Assembly (NCBI GenBank): GCA_949743325.1 | Contig: CATJTQ010000057.1 | Span: 1-40,269 of the forward strand | Length of the DNA stretch: 40,269 nt | Reading direction: 5' to 3' | DNA from: an uncultured Lachnospiraceae bacterium | GTDB lineage: Bacteria; Bacillota; Clostridia; Lachnospirales; Lachnospiraceae | Shown: piece after piece, positions 23,682 through 32,669 of the stretch | Numbering within the stretch: position 1 is the stretch's first letter | Layout: each line of letters begins with the position of its first letter | The notes under the pieces: model-generated | Database searches by the model: none | The model's input: the letters and a program-made list of their open reading frames with translations, nothing else | What the model was told of the DNA's origin: nothing | Made by a program: the position numbers and the translations under genes

Positions 23682-24365
23682 ATGAAAATACTAATAATTG
23701 AAGATGATTTAAGCTTAATTAATGGATTATCATTTGCGATAAAAAAACAAGGATATGATCTGGATATTGCCCGCACAAGCTCCGAGGCAGCTTTGATATG
23801 GGAAAACGGAAAATATGATTTGGTAGTACTTGATGTATCGCTTCCTGACGGTTCAGGTTTTGATGTATGTACTAATATAAGACGTACATCTAAAGTTCCG
23901 ATTATTTTTCTTACTGCCGCAGACGAGGAGACAGATATAATTATGGGACTTGATATAGGGGGAGATGATTATATAACAAAGCCGTTTAAGCTGGCTGTTC
24001 TTATGTCAAGAATCAATGCGTTGATTCGCAGAAGCAATAATTTCAGTCAGCCGGACACAGAATTAAACTCAAATGGTTTAAGCGTACAATTACTAAAAGG
24101 AAAAGTTTATAAAAATGGAGAGTGTATAGAGCTGACGGCAAGTGAATATAAACTGTTATGTTTATTTATGAAAAATCCTGATATTGTGCTTTCTTCAGAG
24201 CAGATTTTAAGCAAACTGTGGGATTGTAATGAGAATTATGTTGATAACAATACAGTTACTGTATATATTCGCAGACTGAGGACAAAGATAGAGGATGACC
24301 CAAGCAAACCTCAAATGATAGTAACAGTACGTTGTATGGGGTATAAATGGAATACACTAAATTGA
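23682..24365 (+). CDS. OmpR-family response regulator
   Basis: A 227-residue regulator. The receiver has the acidic pair ED/D at residues 7-9, phospho-acceptor D51 in VVLDVSLPDGSG, the FLTAADEE switch and the DDYITKPFKLAVL lysine. A winged-helix DNA-binding domain follows (about 130-227), with ECIELTASEYKLLCLFMKNP, LSKLWDCNENYVDNNTVTVYIRRLRTKIEDDP and VRCMGYKW. A kinase gene begins 25 bases later, and an ABC transporter with a predicted operator follows, so this probably belongs to the BceR-like group that controls peptide-antibiotic transporters. Confidence 0.92.
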   Translation: MKILIIEDDLSLINGLSFAIKKQGYDLDIARTSSEAALIWENGKYDLVVLDVSLPDGSGFDVCTNIRRTSKVPIIFLTAADEETDIIMGLDIGGDDYITKPFKLAVLMSRINALIRRSNNFSQPDTELNSNGLSVQLLKGKVYKNGECIELTASEYKLLCLFMKNPDIVLSSEQILSKLWDCNENYVDNNTVTVYIRRLRTKIEDDPSKPQMIVTVRCMGYKWNTLN

Positions 24366-24390
24366 GAAAAAAATGTGTGAGGATGATAAA

Positions 24391-25425
24391 ATGAGTGTGC
24401 TTGTAAATAGCAAAATTAAATACTTTTTCTTGGCATTAATTTTGTGTATATCTCTATTTACATGTATTGCTGCCGTCTTCATTGTATTAAAAGTGGAAAA
24501 TGCAGCAATATATATATTTCTGTGTATGATATCTATGGCATTTTCATTAATTGCATTATGTTATCGGTATTTTTCTTGGCAGGATAAAATTTTTGAAAAT
24601 GCGTCTGGTCAGATAGCACAATTTATTTCAGGAAATAATAATGTTCGTATTAATTGTGATCAAGAAGGGAAAATGTACAGATTTTTTCATGATGTTAATA
24701 TATTGGTGTCTATACTTAATGCGCGTGCTGAAAATGAAGTGAAATCAAAGGAATTTTTAAAACGTATGATTTCAGATATTTCTCACCAGTTAAAGACTCC
24801 TCTTGCCGCACTTAACATATATAATGGTATAATGATGGACGAAACGGATAATATTGGGACAATCCATCAATTTATAGATTTGTCAGAACAGGAACTTGAC
24901 AGAATTGAAGTGTTGGTACAAAATTTCTTGAAAATTACTAAATTTGACGCCGGTACAATTGTGATGGATAAAAAAATAGAGAATTTAGCAGATATGATGG
25001 AAGTCGTAAGAAAACATTTTACAGTTCGCGCTGAGTTAGAGGGAAAGAAAATTATTTTGTCAGGAAACAGCAATGTCACTTTGTTATGTGATAAAATTTG
25101 GATGATGGAAGCTGTCGATAACATTGTAAAAAATGCTCTGGATCACACAAAAAAAGGAGATGTTGTTCAAGTTGAGTGGAAGCATACGTCGGCGTTTGTG
25201 CAGATTATAATCAGTGATAATGGAAGCGGTATTCACAGCGAAGATGTGCACTATATTTTTAAAAGGTTTTATCGGAGTCGTTTTTCAAAAGATACTAAAG
25301 GTGTTGGGCTTGGCCTTTCACTGACAAAATCAATTATTGAAGAACATAATGGAACTGTGGAGGTTTACAGTGAACTTGGCGTTGGTACTTCTTTTACGAT
25401 TATTTTTTTAAATTCAACACAGTAG
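24391..25425 (+). CDS. Sensor histidine kinase, intramembrane-sensing (BceS-like) type
   Basis: A 344-residue kinase with two N-terminal membrane helices (about 11-33 and 38-58) joined by only a few residues, so it has almost no extracellular sensor. This is the hallmark of intramembrane-sensing kinases that read the state of a partner ABC transporter. The H box is ISHQLKTPLAAL with H132. The ATPase domain shows DNIVKNALDHTKKG (N box), IISDNGSGI (G1), FKRFYRS (F box) and GVGLGLSLTKSIIEEHNG (G2). The ATG at 24391 has GAGG 8 bases upstream and is preferred over the in-frame ATG at 24373. It lies 25 bases after the regulator gene. Confidence 0.88.
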   Translation: MSVLVNSKIKYFFLALILCISLFTCIAAVFIVLKVENAAIYIFLCMISMAFSLIALCYRYFSWQDKIFENASGQIAQFISGNNNVRINCDQEGKMYRFFHDVNILVSILNARAENEVKSKEFLKRMISDISHQLKTPLAALNIYNGIMMDETDNIGTIHQFIDLSEQELDRIEVLVQNFLKITKFDAGTIVMDKKIENLADMMEVVRKHFTVRAELEGKKIILSGNSNVTLLCDKIWMMEAVDNIVKNALDHTKKGDVVQVEWKHTSAFVQIIISDNGSGIHSEDVHYIFKRFYRSRFSKDTKGVGLGLSLTKSIIEEHNGTVEVYSELGVGTSFTIIFLNSTQ

Positions 25426-25464
25426 AAGCGGGCAAAGAGTATATATTTGCCCGCTTATGTTTTT
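25426..25464 (+). terminator. Terminator after the kinase gene
   Basis: An 11-base perfect stem, AAGCGGGCAAA (25426-25436) with TTTGCCCGCTT (25446-25456), and a 9-base loop, followed by ATGTTTTT. It overlaps the last bases near the stop codon and separates the regulator/kinase unit from the transporter unit. Confidence 0.85.
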
Positions 25465-25502
25465 GTAAGATTTTTGCAGATTTTCTTGTATTGAGGCAAT
25501 AA

Positions 25503-25516
25503 TTACAAAAATGTAG
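25503..25516 (+). promoter_or_regulatory. Predicted response-regulator operator before the ABC transporter
   Basis: TTACA-AAAA-TGTAG, an inverted repeat with a four-base spacer, close to the TnACA-N4-TGTAA pattern I recall for BceR-type regulators. A further TGTAA half-site lies 22 bases downstream (25534-25538). The site is 104 bases before the ATPase start. Confidence 0.45.
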
Positions 25517-25620
25517 GAAAAGATTAATATTGCTGTAAGATAAATAAGATACTATTTCAAATGGTTCAAATAAAAGGCTCCGCAGAAATCGACGGAGTGT
25601 AAGAAAGAGGTGCTGAAAAT

Positions 25621-26304
25621 ATGAACTTATTAGAAGTTAAATCTATTTGTAAAACTTATGGCAGTGGGGAGGCGGCAGTTCAGGCACTGAAAAATGTCAG
25701 TTTTTCAGTGATGAAAGGTGAATTCGTTGCAGTAGTAGGAGAGTCCGGGTCTGGTAAGAGCACTCTGCTTAATATGCTGGGAGCGCTTGACACACCGACG
25801 TCGGGCAAAGTATTTATTGATGGCAAAGATACATTTAATATGAGAGAGAAAGAGCTTACTGTTTTTCGACGCAGAAATATAGGATTTATCTTTCAGGCAT
25901 TTAATCTGATTCCAGAATTGACAGTGGAGCAGAATATAGTCTTTCCAGTATTGCTCGATTATCAGAAGCCGAATAAAAGGTATTTGGAAGAACTGTTGAC
26001 AATACTTAATCTTCAAAAACGACGATATCATTTGCCAAGCCAGCTATCAGGAGGGCAGCAGCAGAGAGTGGCGATAGGCAGAGCACTTTTGACAAGACCG
26101 TCCTTAATTTTGGCAGATGAGCCTACTGGAAACCTTGATTCACAAAACAGTCACGAGGTTATTGCTCTGTTAAAAGAGGCGTCAAAAAAATTTGAGCAGA
26201 CTATTATTATGATTACACATAACCGTAATATAGCTCAGACTGCTGATAGGGTACTGCAGGTGGCTGACGGTGTTTTAACAGATTTTGGGAGGTGCAGAGA
26301 ATGA
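25621..26304 (+). CDS. ABC transporter ATP-binding protein (MacB/BceA-like)
   Basis: A 227-residue nucleotide-binding subunit. Walker A is GESGSGKST (about 40-48), Q loop [20 protein letters not shown], signature [15 protein letters not shown] (about 140-154), Walker [13 protein letters not shown] and H loop MITHNR. The [16 protein letters not shown] segment is typical of the MacB/LolD/BceA group that pairs with FtsX-type permeases. It overlaps the permease start by four bases (ATGA), indicating coupled translation. The likely task is to remove or shield against antimicrobial peptides at the membrane, together with the neighbouring kinase and regulator. Confidence 0.95.
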   Translation: MNLLEVKSICKTYGSGEAAVQALKNVSFSVMKGEFVAVVGESGSGKSTLLNMLGALDTPTSGKVFIDGKDTFNMREKELTVFRRRNIGFIFQAFNLIPELTVEQNIVFPVLLDYQKPNKRYLEELLTILNLQKRRYHLPSQLSGGQQQRVAIGRALLTRPSLILADEPTGNLDSQNSHEVIALLKEASKKFEQTIIMITHNRNIAQTADRVLQVADGVLTDFGRCRE

Positions 26305-28649
26305 AAAGTTATCTTAGTTTAATCCCAATTTCAGCAAAAGTGCACAGACGTCAAAATAGTATGACATTGTTATGTATAATCATTTCTGTTTTTCTTGTAA
26401 CAGTAGTGTTTAGCATGGCAGAATTTGGAATAAGATTGGAAAGGTCTATTTTAATTGAGGATGGCGGCAATTGGCATATTATACTTAATAATGTGAATAA
26501 AGAAGATGCTGTAAAAGTGTTGTCAGATTCAAATGTTGCCGCGTCGGCATGTTTTATTCGTGAAGTTAGTAAACAAAATGACAGTATTTCAGAAGGTTCT
26601 GCTGCAGGCGATTATTTATTAAATGGTAAAAAGGTAGTTTTATCAGGCGCTGACAGCGTGTTTGTCACTGAAATAATGAATTGTCTTACCGAGGGTGAAT
26701 ATCCGAATAATGATAATGAGATAATAGTCAGCTCTAATATAAAGACTCTTTTAGGTTTTAAAATAGGAGATACTATTGCAATTGATACTCCGTCAGATAA
26801 GTTTAATTATAAAATATCAGGTTTTACTGACTATAATATGCCGGTTGATAAGCAGAGTGATCAAATAAGCATATTGATGGGGATTAACTCTTTTAATGAG
26901 ATTAATAATGATAAAAATATTGCAGATACGTTATATTATGTACAGTTTAAAAAGTATACGAACATAAGTAATGTTATTCAACAATTAAAAAAACAATATG
27001 GTTGGACTGATAAAAATATAATTGAAAATTCTGCTCTTATCGGATTGACCTCTTTAAGCAGCAGTTCGCAGATGCAATCACTTTATATTATTGCTGTGGT
27101 ACTTGGTATTTTGATAATGATCGCAGGCGTACTTATGATATCAGGGAGTATTAACAGTAATGTTGCTCAGAGAACAAAGTTTTTTGGTATGATGAGATGC
27201 ATTGGTATGAGTAAGCGGCAGATTGTCCGTTTTGTTCGATTTGAGGCGTTAAATTGGTGTAAAACGGCGATTCCGTCAGGAGTTGTATTAGGAATTTTAA
27301 CAACTTGGGGTGTTTGTGCTGTAATTAAATATAGTATTGGCGGGGAGTTTTCACAAATAACAGTTTTGGGATTTAGTTTTATAGGAATTGGTTGTGGAAT
27401 TATTGTTGGATTAGTAACCGTACTGCTGGCGGCTCGCTCACCTGCAAAGCGCGCTGCTAAAGTTTCTCCGGCTGCGGCAATATCAGGAAATACTAATAAT
27501 ATAAAATATGTGTATCATCCGTATAGTGTAAGATTTATAAAAATTGAGACAGCGTTAGGTATACACCATGCGTTAGCTGCGAAGAAGAATTTTATCCTAA
27601 TGATGTGTTCATTTTCTCTAAGTATTATTTTGTTTCTAAGCTTTTCATCAGGTTCTTACTTTGTTAGATCGCTGCTTCCTTCTCTAAAGAAGTGGTCGCC
27701 GGATTGTCAGGTTATTAGCAGTGATTATTCATGTACCATCGACAGGGAGTTAGCTGCTGAAATTGAAAGTATCGAAGGTGTGGAACGTGTATTTGGCAAT
27801 ATGTATGCAAGCGGGCTTTCGGTGTTAAATAACAAAAAAATAGATAAAATTAATTTACTTTCATATGAGCAATATATGTTGAAATTTGCTGAGGAGGATT
27901 TACAAAAAGGCGATTTTACAAAGATAAATGAGGACGGCCGTTATGTATTTTCAGTTTATGATAAAGATAATCCGTTAAAGGTTGGGGATAAAATCAGCGT
28001 TGAAGGTAAGGAAGTAGAAGTTGCCGGGATTTTAGAGGAAGGGCTGTTTTCTGAAAATGTAACGCTTATTTGTTCTGAAGAAACATTTATCCAGCTTACA
28101 GGTGAAAAAAATTATTCAATGTTAAATATACATTTAAGGAAAAACGCAGATGGTAAGGATATAGCCGTAATCCGCAATTTAACAGGAGATATTTATAAAT
28201 TTAATGATTTGCGAAGTGTGAATAAAGAAAATAACAATACTTATTTGGCGTTCAGTGTTTTGTCATATAGTTTCTTAGGAATAATTGCGATGATTACAGT
28301 GCTTAATATTATAAACAGCATATCTATGAGTGTGTCCGCTAACATAAAACAGTATGGAGCAATGAGAGCTGTAGGTATGGATGGATATCAGATTACAAAA
28401 ATGATCGCCGCAGAAGTATTTACCTATTCATTATATGGCTGTGTATCAGGCTGTGCAATTGGTCTTGCGCTTAACTGGCTGTTATTTGATAAACTTGTAA
28501 CAGCGTATTTTGGAGAAAATTGGAGCTTCCCGCTTAAAGAGATGGCTGTTATTTTGTTAGTTGTCGCTGCAGCAGTTGTGGCGGCGGTATATATACCTGC
28601 TAAGAGAATTAGAAATATGGCTGTAACTGAAACGATAAATGAATTGTAA
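26301..28649 (+). CDS. FtsX-type ABC transporter permease, two FtsX domains
   Basis: A 782-residue permease. One N-terminal membrane helix (about 22-44) is followed by a large extracellular MacB-like domain (about 45-255), then three helices (about 262-285, 318-338 and 348-372, ending AARSPAKRAAKVSPAAAI, the typical FtsX coupling end). A second unit follows: a helix near 427-450, an extracellular domain of about 200 residues, and three helices from about 650 to the end (AAVYIPAKRIRNMAVTETI). This 8-helix, two-domain layout differs from the 10-helix BceB but matches many Clostridia permeases linked to two-component systems. GGGAGG 8 bases before the ATG at 26301 decides the start. Substrate unknown; a peptide antibiotic is the natural guess. 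Confidence 0.9.
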   Translation: MKSYLSLIPISAKVHRRQNSMTLLCIIISVFLVTVVFSMAEFGIRLERSILIEDGGNWHIILNNVNKEDAVKVLSDSNVAASACFIREVSKQNDSISEGSAAGDYLLNGKKVVLSGADSVFVTEIMNCLTEGEYPNNDNEIIVSSNIKTLLGFKIGDTIAIDTPSDKFNYKISGFTDYNMPVDKQSDQISILMGINSFNEINNDKNIADTLYYVQFKKYTNISNVIQQLKKQYGWTDKNIIENSALIGLTSLSSSSQMQSLYIIAVVLGILIMIAGVLMISGSINSNVAQRTKFFGMMRCIGMSKRQIVRFVRFEALNWCKTAIPSGVVLGILTTWGVCAVIKYSIGGEFSQITVLGFSFIGIGCGIIVGLVTVLLAARSPAKRAAKVSPAAAISGNTNNIKYVYHPYSVRFIKIETALGIHHALAAKKNFILMMCSFSLSIILFLSFSSGSYFVRSLLPSLKKWSPDCQVISSDYSCTIDRELAAEIESIEGVERVFGNMYASGLSVLNNKKIDKINLLSYEQYMLKFAEEDLQKGDFTKINEDGRYVFSVYDKDNPLKVGDKISVEGKEVEVAGILEEGLFSENVTLICSEETFIQLTGEKNYSMLNIHLRKNADGKDIAVIRNLTGDIYKFNDLRSVNKENNNTYLAFSVLSYSFLGIIAMITVLNIINSISMSVSANIKQYGAMRAVGMDGYQITKMIAAEVFTYSLYGCVSGCAIGLALNWLLFDKLVTAYFGENWSFPLKEMAVILLVVAAAVVAAVYIPAKRIRNMAVTETINEL

Positions 28650-28705
28650 ATACAATCTTATATTAACCACTTATATTATTATATTGACCGTTTGTGCAGA
28701 TTCAA

Positions 28706-28734
28706 TTGCATACAAAATGTTTTCTTTTTATAAT
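28706..28734 (+). promoter_or_regulatory. Promoter of the LytTR/DUF3021 genes
   Basis: TTGCAT at 28706-28711 and TATAAT at 28729-28734 with a 17-base spacer. The start codon is at 28758, so the leader is very short. TTGACCGTTT lies just upstream at 28684-28693. Confidence 0.65.
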
Positions 28735-28757
28735 GCTGTTATGGAGGTGAAAACGTA

Positions 28758-29198
28758 ATGCAGATTGAAATTAAAATTGACAGTTCATGTACTGAAACTA
28801 AAGTGATTATCGTTACTGATGCGATGACAGATAATATTAATTCTCTTATTAATAAGTTAAGCGAAGATACGCCGCAATTAATATCTGGTTTACGGGATTC
28901 TAAATTAGAAGTGCTGGAGCAGAGCGATTTAGTTAGAATATATGCAAATTCGGGAAAAGTTTTTGCGGTAACTTCAAAGGGTGAATATTGTGTCAGACTT
29001 AGATTATATGAGTTAGAAAAGCGGCTTGATAAAAAGCGGTTTGTGCGAATCTCTAACTCTGAAATTATTAATTTAAATAAAGTTGAAAATTTTGACTTGA
29101 GTTTTACCGGTACAATATGTGTTAAGCTGTCAAATAATACGATAACATATGTCTCAAGACGTTATGTAGCCAAAATTAAAAAAATATTAGGAATATGA
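28758..29198 (+). CDS. Stand-alone LytTR DNA-binding regulator
   Basis: A 146-residue protein with an N-terminal about 45-residue cap (MQIEIKIDSSCTETKVIIVTD) and a LytTR domain from about residue 50: LEQSDLVRIYANSGKVFAVTSKGEYCVRLRLYELEKRL, then KRFVRISNSEIINLNKVENFDLSFTGTICVKLSN and YVSRRYVAKIKKILG. There is no receiver domain, so it is not directly phosphorylated. Such LytTR proteins are usually encoded with a DUF3021 membrane protein, as here, which is thought to control them. ATGGAGGTG lies upstream. The DUF3021 gene begins 10 bases after this stop. Confidence 0.9.
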   Translation: MQIEIKIDSSCTETKVIIVTDAMTDNINSLINKLSEDTPQLISGLRDSKLEVLEQSDLVRIYANSGKVFAVTSKGEYCVRLRLYELEKRLDKKRFVRISNSEIINLNKVENFDLSFTGTICVKLSNNTITYVSRRYVAKIKKILGI

Positions 29199-29208
29199 GG
29201 TGGTTAAT

Positions 29209-29652
29209 ATGCTGAGAAAAATATTATTGCGCGGTAGTTTAGGTACTCTGATTGGAGTTTCGGTTGGTTATTTAATTACAATTATATTATCACTGTGCTG
29301 GGGGCATGGACATTATTCAGCCTGCGTACCTCAGCTTATTGATATAATGGACAGTGAAATAAGCGCTGTTATATTACAGACTTTTCTTTGTGCACTGCTT
29401 GGAGCATCATTTGCTGCAAGTTCTGTTATTTGGGAAATTGAAAGCTGGAGTATTTTAAAACAGAGCGGTCTTTATTTTTTAATTTCGTCTGTTGTAATGA
29501 TGCCTATAGCGTATTTTTTATATTGGATGGAACACAGTGTTATAGGATTCATTAAATATTTCGGAGTATTCACATTAATTTTTATAATTGTATGGCTTAT
29601 TCAATATATTATAATGTTAATTAATATAAAAAATATTAATCAAAAGTTATAA
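29209..29652 (+). CDS. DUF3021 family membrane protein
   Basis: A 147-residue protein with four predicted membrane helices at about 10-31, 53-75, 84-105 and 115-138, matching the DUF3021 layout (RGSLGTLIGVSVGYLITIILSL, LQTFLCALLGASFAASSVIWE). DUF3021 proteins pair with stand-alone LytTR regulators and probably act as membrane-bound anti-activators, with the details unknown. The ATG at 29209 is preferred because GAGGTGG is well spaced; a GTG three codons earlier overlaps that site. A terminator follows at 29694. Confidence 0.88.
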   Translation: MLRKILLRGSLGTLIGVSVGYLITIILSLCWGHGHYSACVPQLIDIMDSEISAVILQTFLCALLGASFAASSVIWEIESWSILKQSGLYFLISSVVMMPIAYFLYWMEHSVIGFIKYFGVFTLIFIIVWLIQYIIMLINIKNINQKL

Positions 29653-29693
29653 AGCAGTTCGTTATAAAGAGCAGCAATGAAAAGATTAAAGCA

Positions 29694-29730
29694 TTAGGTA
29701 TGCTTATAAGACATACCTAAACTTTTGTTT
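29694..29730 (+). terminator. Terminator after LytTR/DUF3021
   Basis: A perfect 9-base stem TTAGGTATG (29694-29702) with CATACCTAA (29712-29720), a 9-base loop, followed by ACTTTTGTTT. Confidence 0.8.
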
Positions 29731-29802
29731 AAAGTATTTGCTATTTTCTTAAAACCTCCTTACAATATGTTTAATATAATAAAATTAACGGAGGATTATA
29801 TA

Positions 29803-30777
29803 ATGGAAGAGAAATTAAATTTAACTGGACAATGGGATAAAACTTTTAACAAAAGTGATAAAGTTAATCATCGCAAGGCAACATTTCACAATCGTTATGG
29901 CATAACGCTTGCGGCAGATATATATAAACCAAAAAATTCGCAAGGAAAACTTGCGGCAATTGCAGTATGCGGACCGTTTGGTGCGGTAAAGGAGCAGGCT
30001 GCAGGACTATATGCTCAGACAATGGCTGAAAAAGGCTTTTTGACTATCGCTTTTGATCCTTCTTTTACTGGAGAGAGCGGCGGTACTCCAAGATATGTGG
30101 CTTCGCCTGATATTAATACTGAAGATTTTCAGGCTGCAGTTGATTTTTTATCAGTTCAGGAAGATGTCGATTGTGATAAAATCGGTATTATCGGTATATG
30201 CGGCTGGGGAGGTATGGCTTTAAATGCTGCGGCTATAGATACAAGAATCAGGGCGACAGTAGCATCTACAATGTATGATATGACTCGTGTTACTGCCAAT
30301 GGATATTTTGATTCCGAAGATAGTGAGGAAGCGCGTTATGAAAAGCGAAAGGCATTGAATCAGCAGAGAATTGATGATTATAAAAGTGGTGAGTACGCGC
30401 TTGCGGGCGGAGTTGCAGATCCAATGCCGGAAGATGCGCCGTTTTACTTTAAGGATTATTATAAATATTATAAGACAGACCGCGGTTATCATAAGAGATC
30501 ATTAAATTCCAACGGCGGCTGGAATGTTACCTCTTCTCTTTCATTTATGAATATGCCGATTTTGCAGTATGCTGATGAAATTCGCAGCGCAGTTTTGCTT
30601 ATACATGGGGAGAAAGCGCATTCATGTTATTTTAGTAAGGAAGCATTTAAGTTATTAAAGGGTGAAAATAAAGAACTATGTATTATCGAAGGAGCGGTTC
30701 ATACAGATTTATATGACAATATGAAAGTTATACCTTTTGATAAAATGACTTCATTTTTTCAGCAGAATTTTAACTAA
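29803..30777 (+). CDS. Alpha/beta hydrolase (dienelactone hydrolase/YcjY-like)
   Basis: A 324-residue cytoplasmic hydrolase. The nucleophile elbow is GIIGICGWGG at about residue 132, so the nucleophile is probably cysteine rather than serine, as in dienelactone hydrolase. The N-terminal strands RYGITLAADIYKPKN and AIAVCGPFGAVKEQA match the YcjY-like group, FDPSFTGESGG follows, and the catalytic histidine is likely in GAVHTDLYDN near the C-terminus. It has an insert of about 60 residues with many tyrosines (FYFKDYYKYYK) forming a cap. ATG at 29803 follows AACGGAGG; an upstream in-frame start has no such site. The substrate is unknown. Confidence 0.88.
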   Translation: MEEKLNLTGQWDKTFNKSDKVNHRKATFHNRYGITLAADIYKPKNSQGKLAAIAVCGPFGAVKEQAAGLYAQTMAEKGFLTIAFDPSFTGESGGTPRYVASPDINTEDFQAAVDFLSVQEDVDCDKIGIIGICGWGGMALNAAAIDTRIRATVASTMYDMTRVTANGYFDSEDSEEARYEKRKALNQQRIDDYKSGEYALAGGVADPMPEDAPFYFKDYYKYYKTDRGYHKRSLNSNGGWNVTSSLSFMNMPILQYADEIRSAVLLIHGEKAHSCYFSKEAFKLLKGENKELCIIEGAVHTDLYDNMKVIPFDKMTSFFQQNFN

Positions 30778-30802
30778 ATGTTATACAAATAATTAATAAT
30801 AT

Positions 30803-30900
30803 GGTGCTGTCGGGAAATATGATTTGCAAACAATATATTGTGATATTCTCAAATGTTTAAACTGTATATTGAGCAACTGCTGCCACTTCCCGGCAGCACC
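30803..30900. repeat. Hairpin element, copy 2 (GGTGCTGTCGGGAA...TTCCCGGCAGCACC)
   Basis: Its core at 30808-30895 is 88 bases, the same length as copy 1 at 8309-8396, with matching ends (TGTCGGGAAA and CACTTCCCGGCA) and the shared AATATATTGT at the same offset. Here the stem extends 5 bases further on each side. It lies between convergent genes and probably also terminates transcription. Confidence 0.65.
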
Positions 30901-30947
30901 TTTAAATGAAAAAAGTTGGAATTTTATTATTTTGATTTTTTTATTCT

Positions 30948-31592
30948 TTAATCATAGTCTGTTTCATATTCTATAATTGTTCCTGTTGAAGCGTTTATTT
31001 TATATTCATAATCTATTCCTTCTCTAAAGAATTCTATTTCATAGACTTTTATACCATTATCATATTCTATATCTGCTTTTGAAAAAGTTAATTCATTGGC
31101 AGAAAAACCTGCATGTTCTGCGGCTGCTTCCTTGGCATCTTCTAATGTAAATTGTGTAGTTTTTTCTTCATTGACGTCCGGCTGTACTGCAGAAGGTTTA
31201 TTTGACTTTAATTCCTTGCTTATTATTTCACCTGTTTCTGCATTTATTTCATATTCATATCTGTTCGCAGATGAGTAAAATTCTAACTCATAAACAGCAA
31301 TTCCGTCTTCATAATCAAGTTTTTCTTTGGTGAAAGTAACTTCAGCGTCTGTTAAGCCTGCATCTGATATGGCAATGCTTTTGGCTGTGTCCATATTTTG
31401 TGCAAACTCTGTGTTGTTTACAGCGTCTGTATTGTTTGTTGCTTCAACTTTGTTTTTTGTTTCTGTTGATGTTTTAATTATATTGGCAGAGATAGCTGTG
31501 CCAATTGCTAAAACTGAAAATACGGCAACGATGCATATAACAGATATTGTTATTTTTGCAGGTGATTTAAAAAAAGTTTTTTTGTTTCTCAT
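30948..31592 (-). CDS. Membrane-anchored protein with two PepSY domains
   Basis: A 214-residue protein with a short basic N-terminus (MRNKKTFFKSPAK) and one membrane helix (about 14-36, TISVICIVAVFSVLAIGTAI), then an extracellular part. A threonine/asparagine-rich linker leads to PepSY domain 1 (about 66-128: AKSIAISDAGLTDAEVTFTKEKLDYEDG, YELEFYSS, YEYEINAETGEII) and PepSY domain 2 (about 147-212, EDAKEAAAEHAGFSANELTFSKADIEYDNG, VYEIEFFREGIDYEYKINASTGTII). The repeats are clearly homologous. PepSY domains may inhibit or modulate cell-surface proteases. AAAGGAG precedes the ATG. Monocistronic. Confidence 0.88.
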   Translation of the reverse strand: MRNKKTFFKSPAKITISVICIVAVFSVLAIGTAISANIIKTSTETKNKVEATNNTDAVNNTEFAQNMDTAKSIAISDAGLTDAEVTFTKEKLDYEDGIAVYELEFYSSANRYEYEINAETGEIISKELKSNKPSAVQPDVNEEKTTQFTLEDAKEAAAEHAGFSANELTFSKADIEYDNGIKVYEIEFFREGIDYEYKINASTGTIIEYETDYD

Positions 31593-31757
31593 AAATCAAT
31601 AATCTCCTTTCCGGTATTTAAATATTATATATATCTATATGACATACATACTTAAAATAAATTAGCTTTTTTATAATATTTAAATTATACAAAATTTAAA
31701 GCAATATTCTTTTTTTTACATATATTGATAGTAAAATAAAGGAAAGGCTTAATTTTT

Positions 31758-32669
31758 ATGTATATTTTTTTCAGTATATTTTTTATAATTGTGCTGTTGT
31801 GTTTCTTTTTTAATTATTGGCGCAGGTCATGTATAATAAAAAAAGTATGTTGTATGTGCAACCACGAAAAATGTGAATTGTTAAATGAGATGATTGATCC
31901 TTTAGGATATAAATATATTGCTGATCAGGATGTTTTTATAACTAATGTTGACGCATGGCAGAAAGAATTTGGATACACTAGAAGTTATGATTACTTTGCT
32001 CCGTTTTTTAATATGGTTTTTGACAGTGAAAGAATATTTTTTGACTATGATAACAGATCTTGGCTTATAGAACTGTGGAAGGGTCAATATGGAATAAATA
32101 CTGGCGGAGAAATTGGCGTCTATTGTGCAGATGGCATAGTTCCTCATCATAAGAGAAATATTGAGTTGTTTCATGCTGTTTCTGAGGAGGAAATGCCGCA
32201 TCTGCATTTAAGCTTAAAACGTAAGTGTGGAAGAAAAAATGAAAGAATTGCTAATGTTTCTATGAGACACTGGTGGTTAGCTGTATTTCGTATGGGCTGT
32301 TTTTCAAAACCATGCTGGCTGACGGAAAATTTTTGTATAAATTTTTCAGATTGCGGTATGTTAAGGGCATTTGCAGATGCACTTGTTGAACTTGGATATG
32401 ATGAATCTTCGATGCATATATGTGGTTCTTATATTTGTTTTTCATTTAAAAAACCTAAGAAACCTTTTAAATATTGCATTATTAGTAAATTAGTCCGCGC
32501 TATTGCACAGTGTGAAAACCGTCTATTTTGTAAATTGTTTATTTTTATTACCAGACCATTTAAATGTACGGTAGACCGTCTGGTTTATCTGTATTATTAT
32601 TTGCCGCCTATTTTCAGACATTGTCTGAAAAGATATAAAAAACGTTCATGCAGAGGAAAAAGAATATGA
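31758..32669 (+). CDS. DUF4474 domain protein
   Basis: A 303-residue protein with an N-terminal membrane helix (about 1-20) and a DUF4474 domain (about 40-235). Telling segments are LLNEMIDPLGYKYIADQDVFITNVDAWQKEFGYTRSYD, WLIELWKGQYGINTGGEIGVY and RHWWLAVFRMGCFSKP. The C-terminal 70 residues are basic and aromatic (KKPKKPFKYC, RCENRLFCKLF) with cysteines. DUF4474 has no known function. Its stop overlaps the next gene by four bases (ATGA), so it is co-translated with a metallophosphoesterase. The AAAGGAAAGG site upstream is ordinary. Confidence 0.8.
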   Translation: MYIFFSIFFIIVLLCFFFNYWRRSCIIKKVCCMCNHEKCELLNEMIDPLGYKYIADQDVFITNVDAWQKEFGYTRSYDYFAPFFNMVFDSERIFFDYDNRSWLIELWKGQYGINTGGEIGVYCADGIVPHHKRNIELFHAVSEEEMPHLHLSLKRKCGRKNERIANVSMRHWWLAVFRMGCFSKPCWLTENFCINFSDCGMLRAFADALVELGYDESSMHICGSYICFSFKKPKKPFKYCIISKLVRAIAQCENRLFCKLFIFITRPFKCTVDRLVYLYYYLPPIFRHCLKRYKKRSCRGKRI

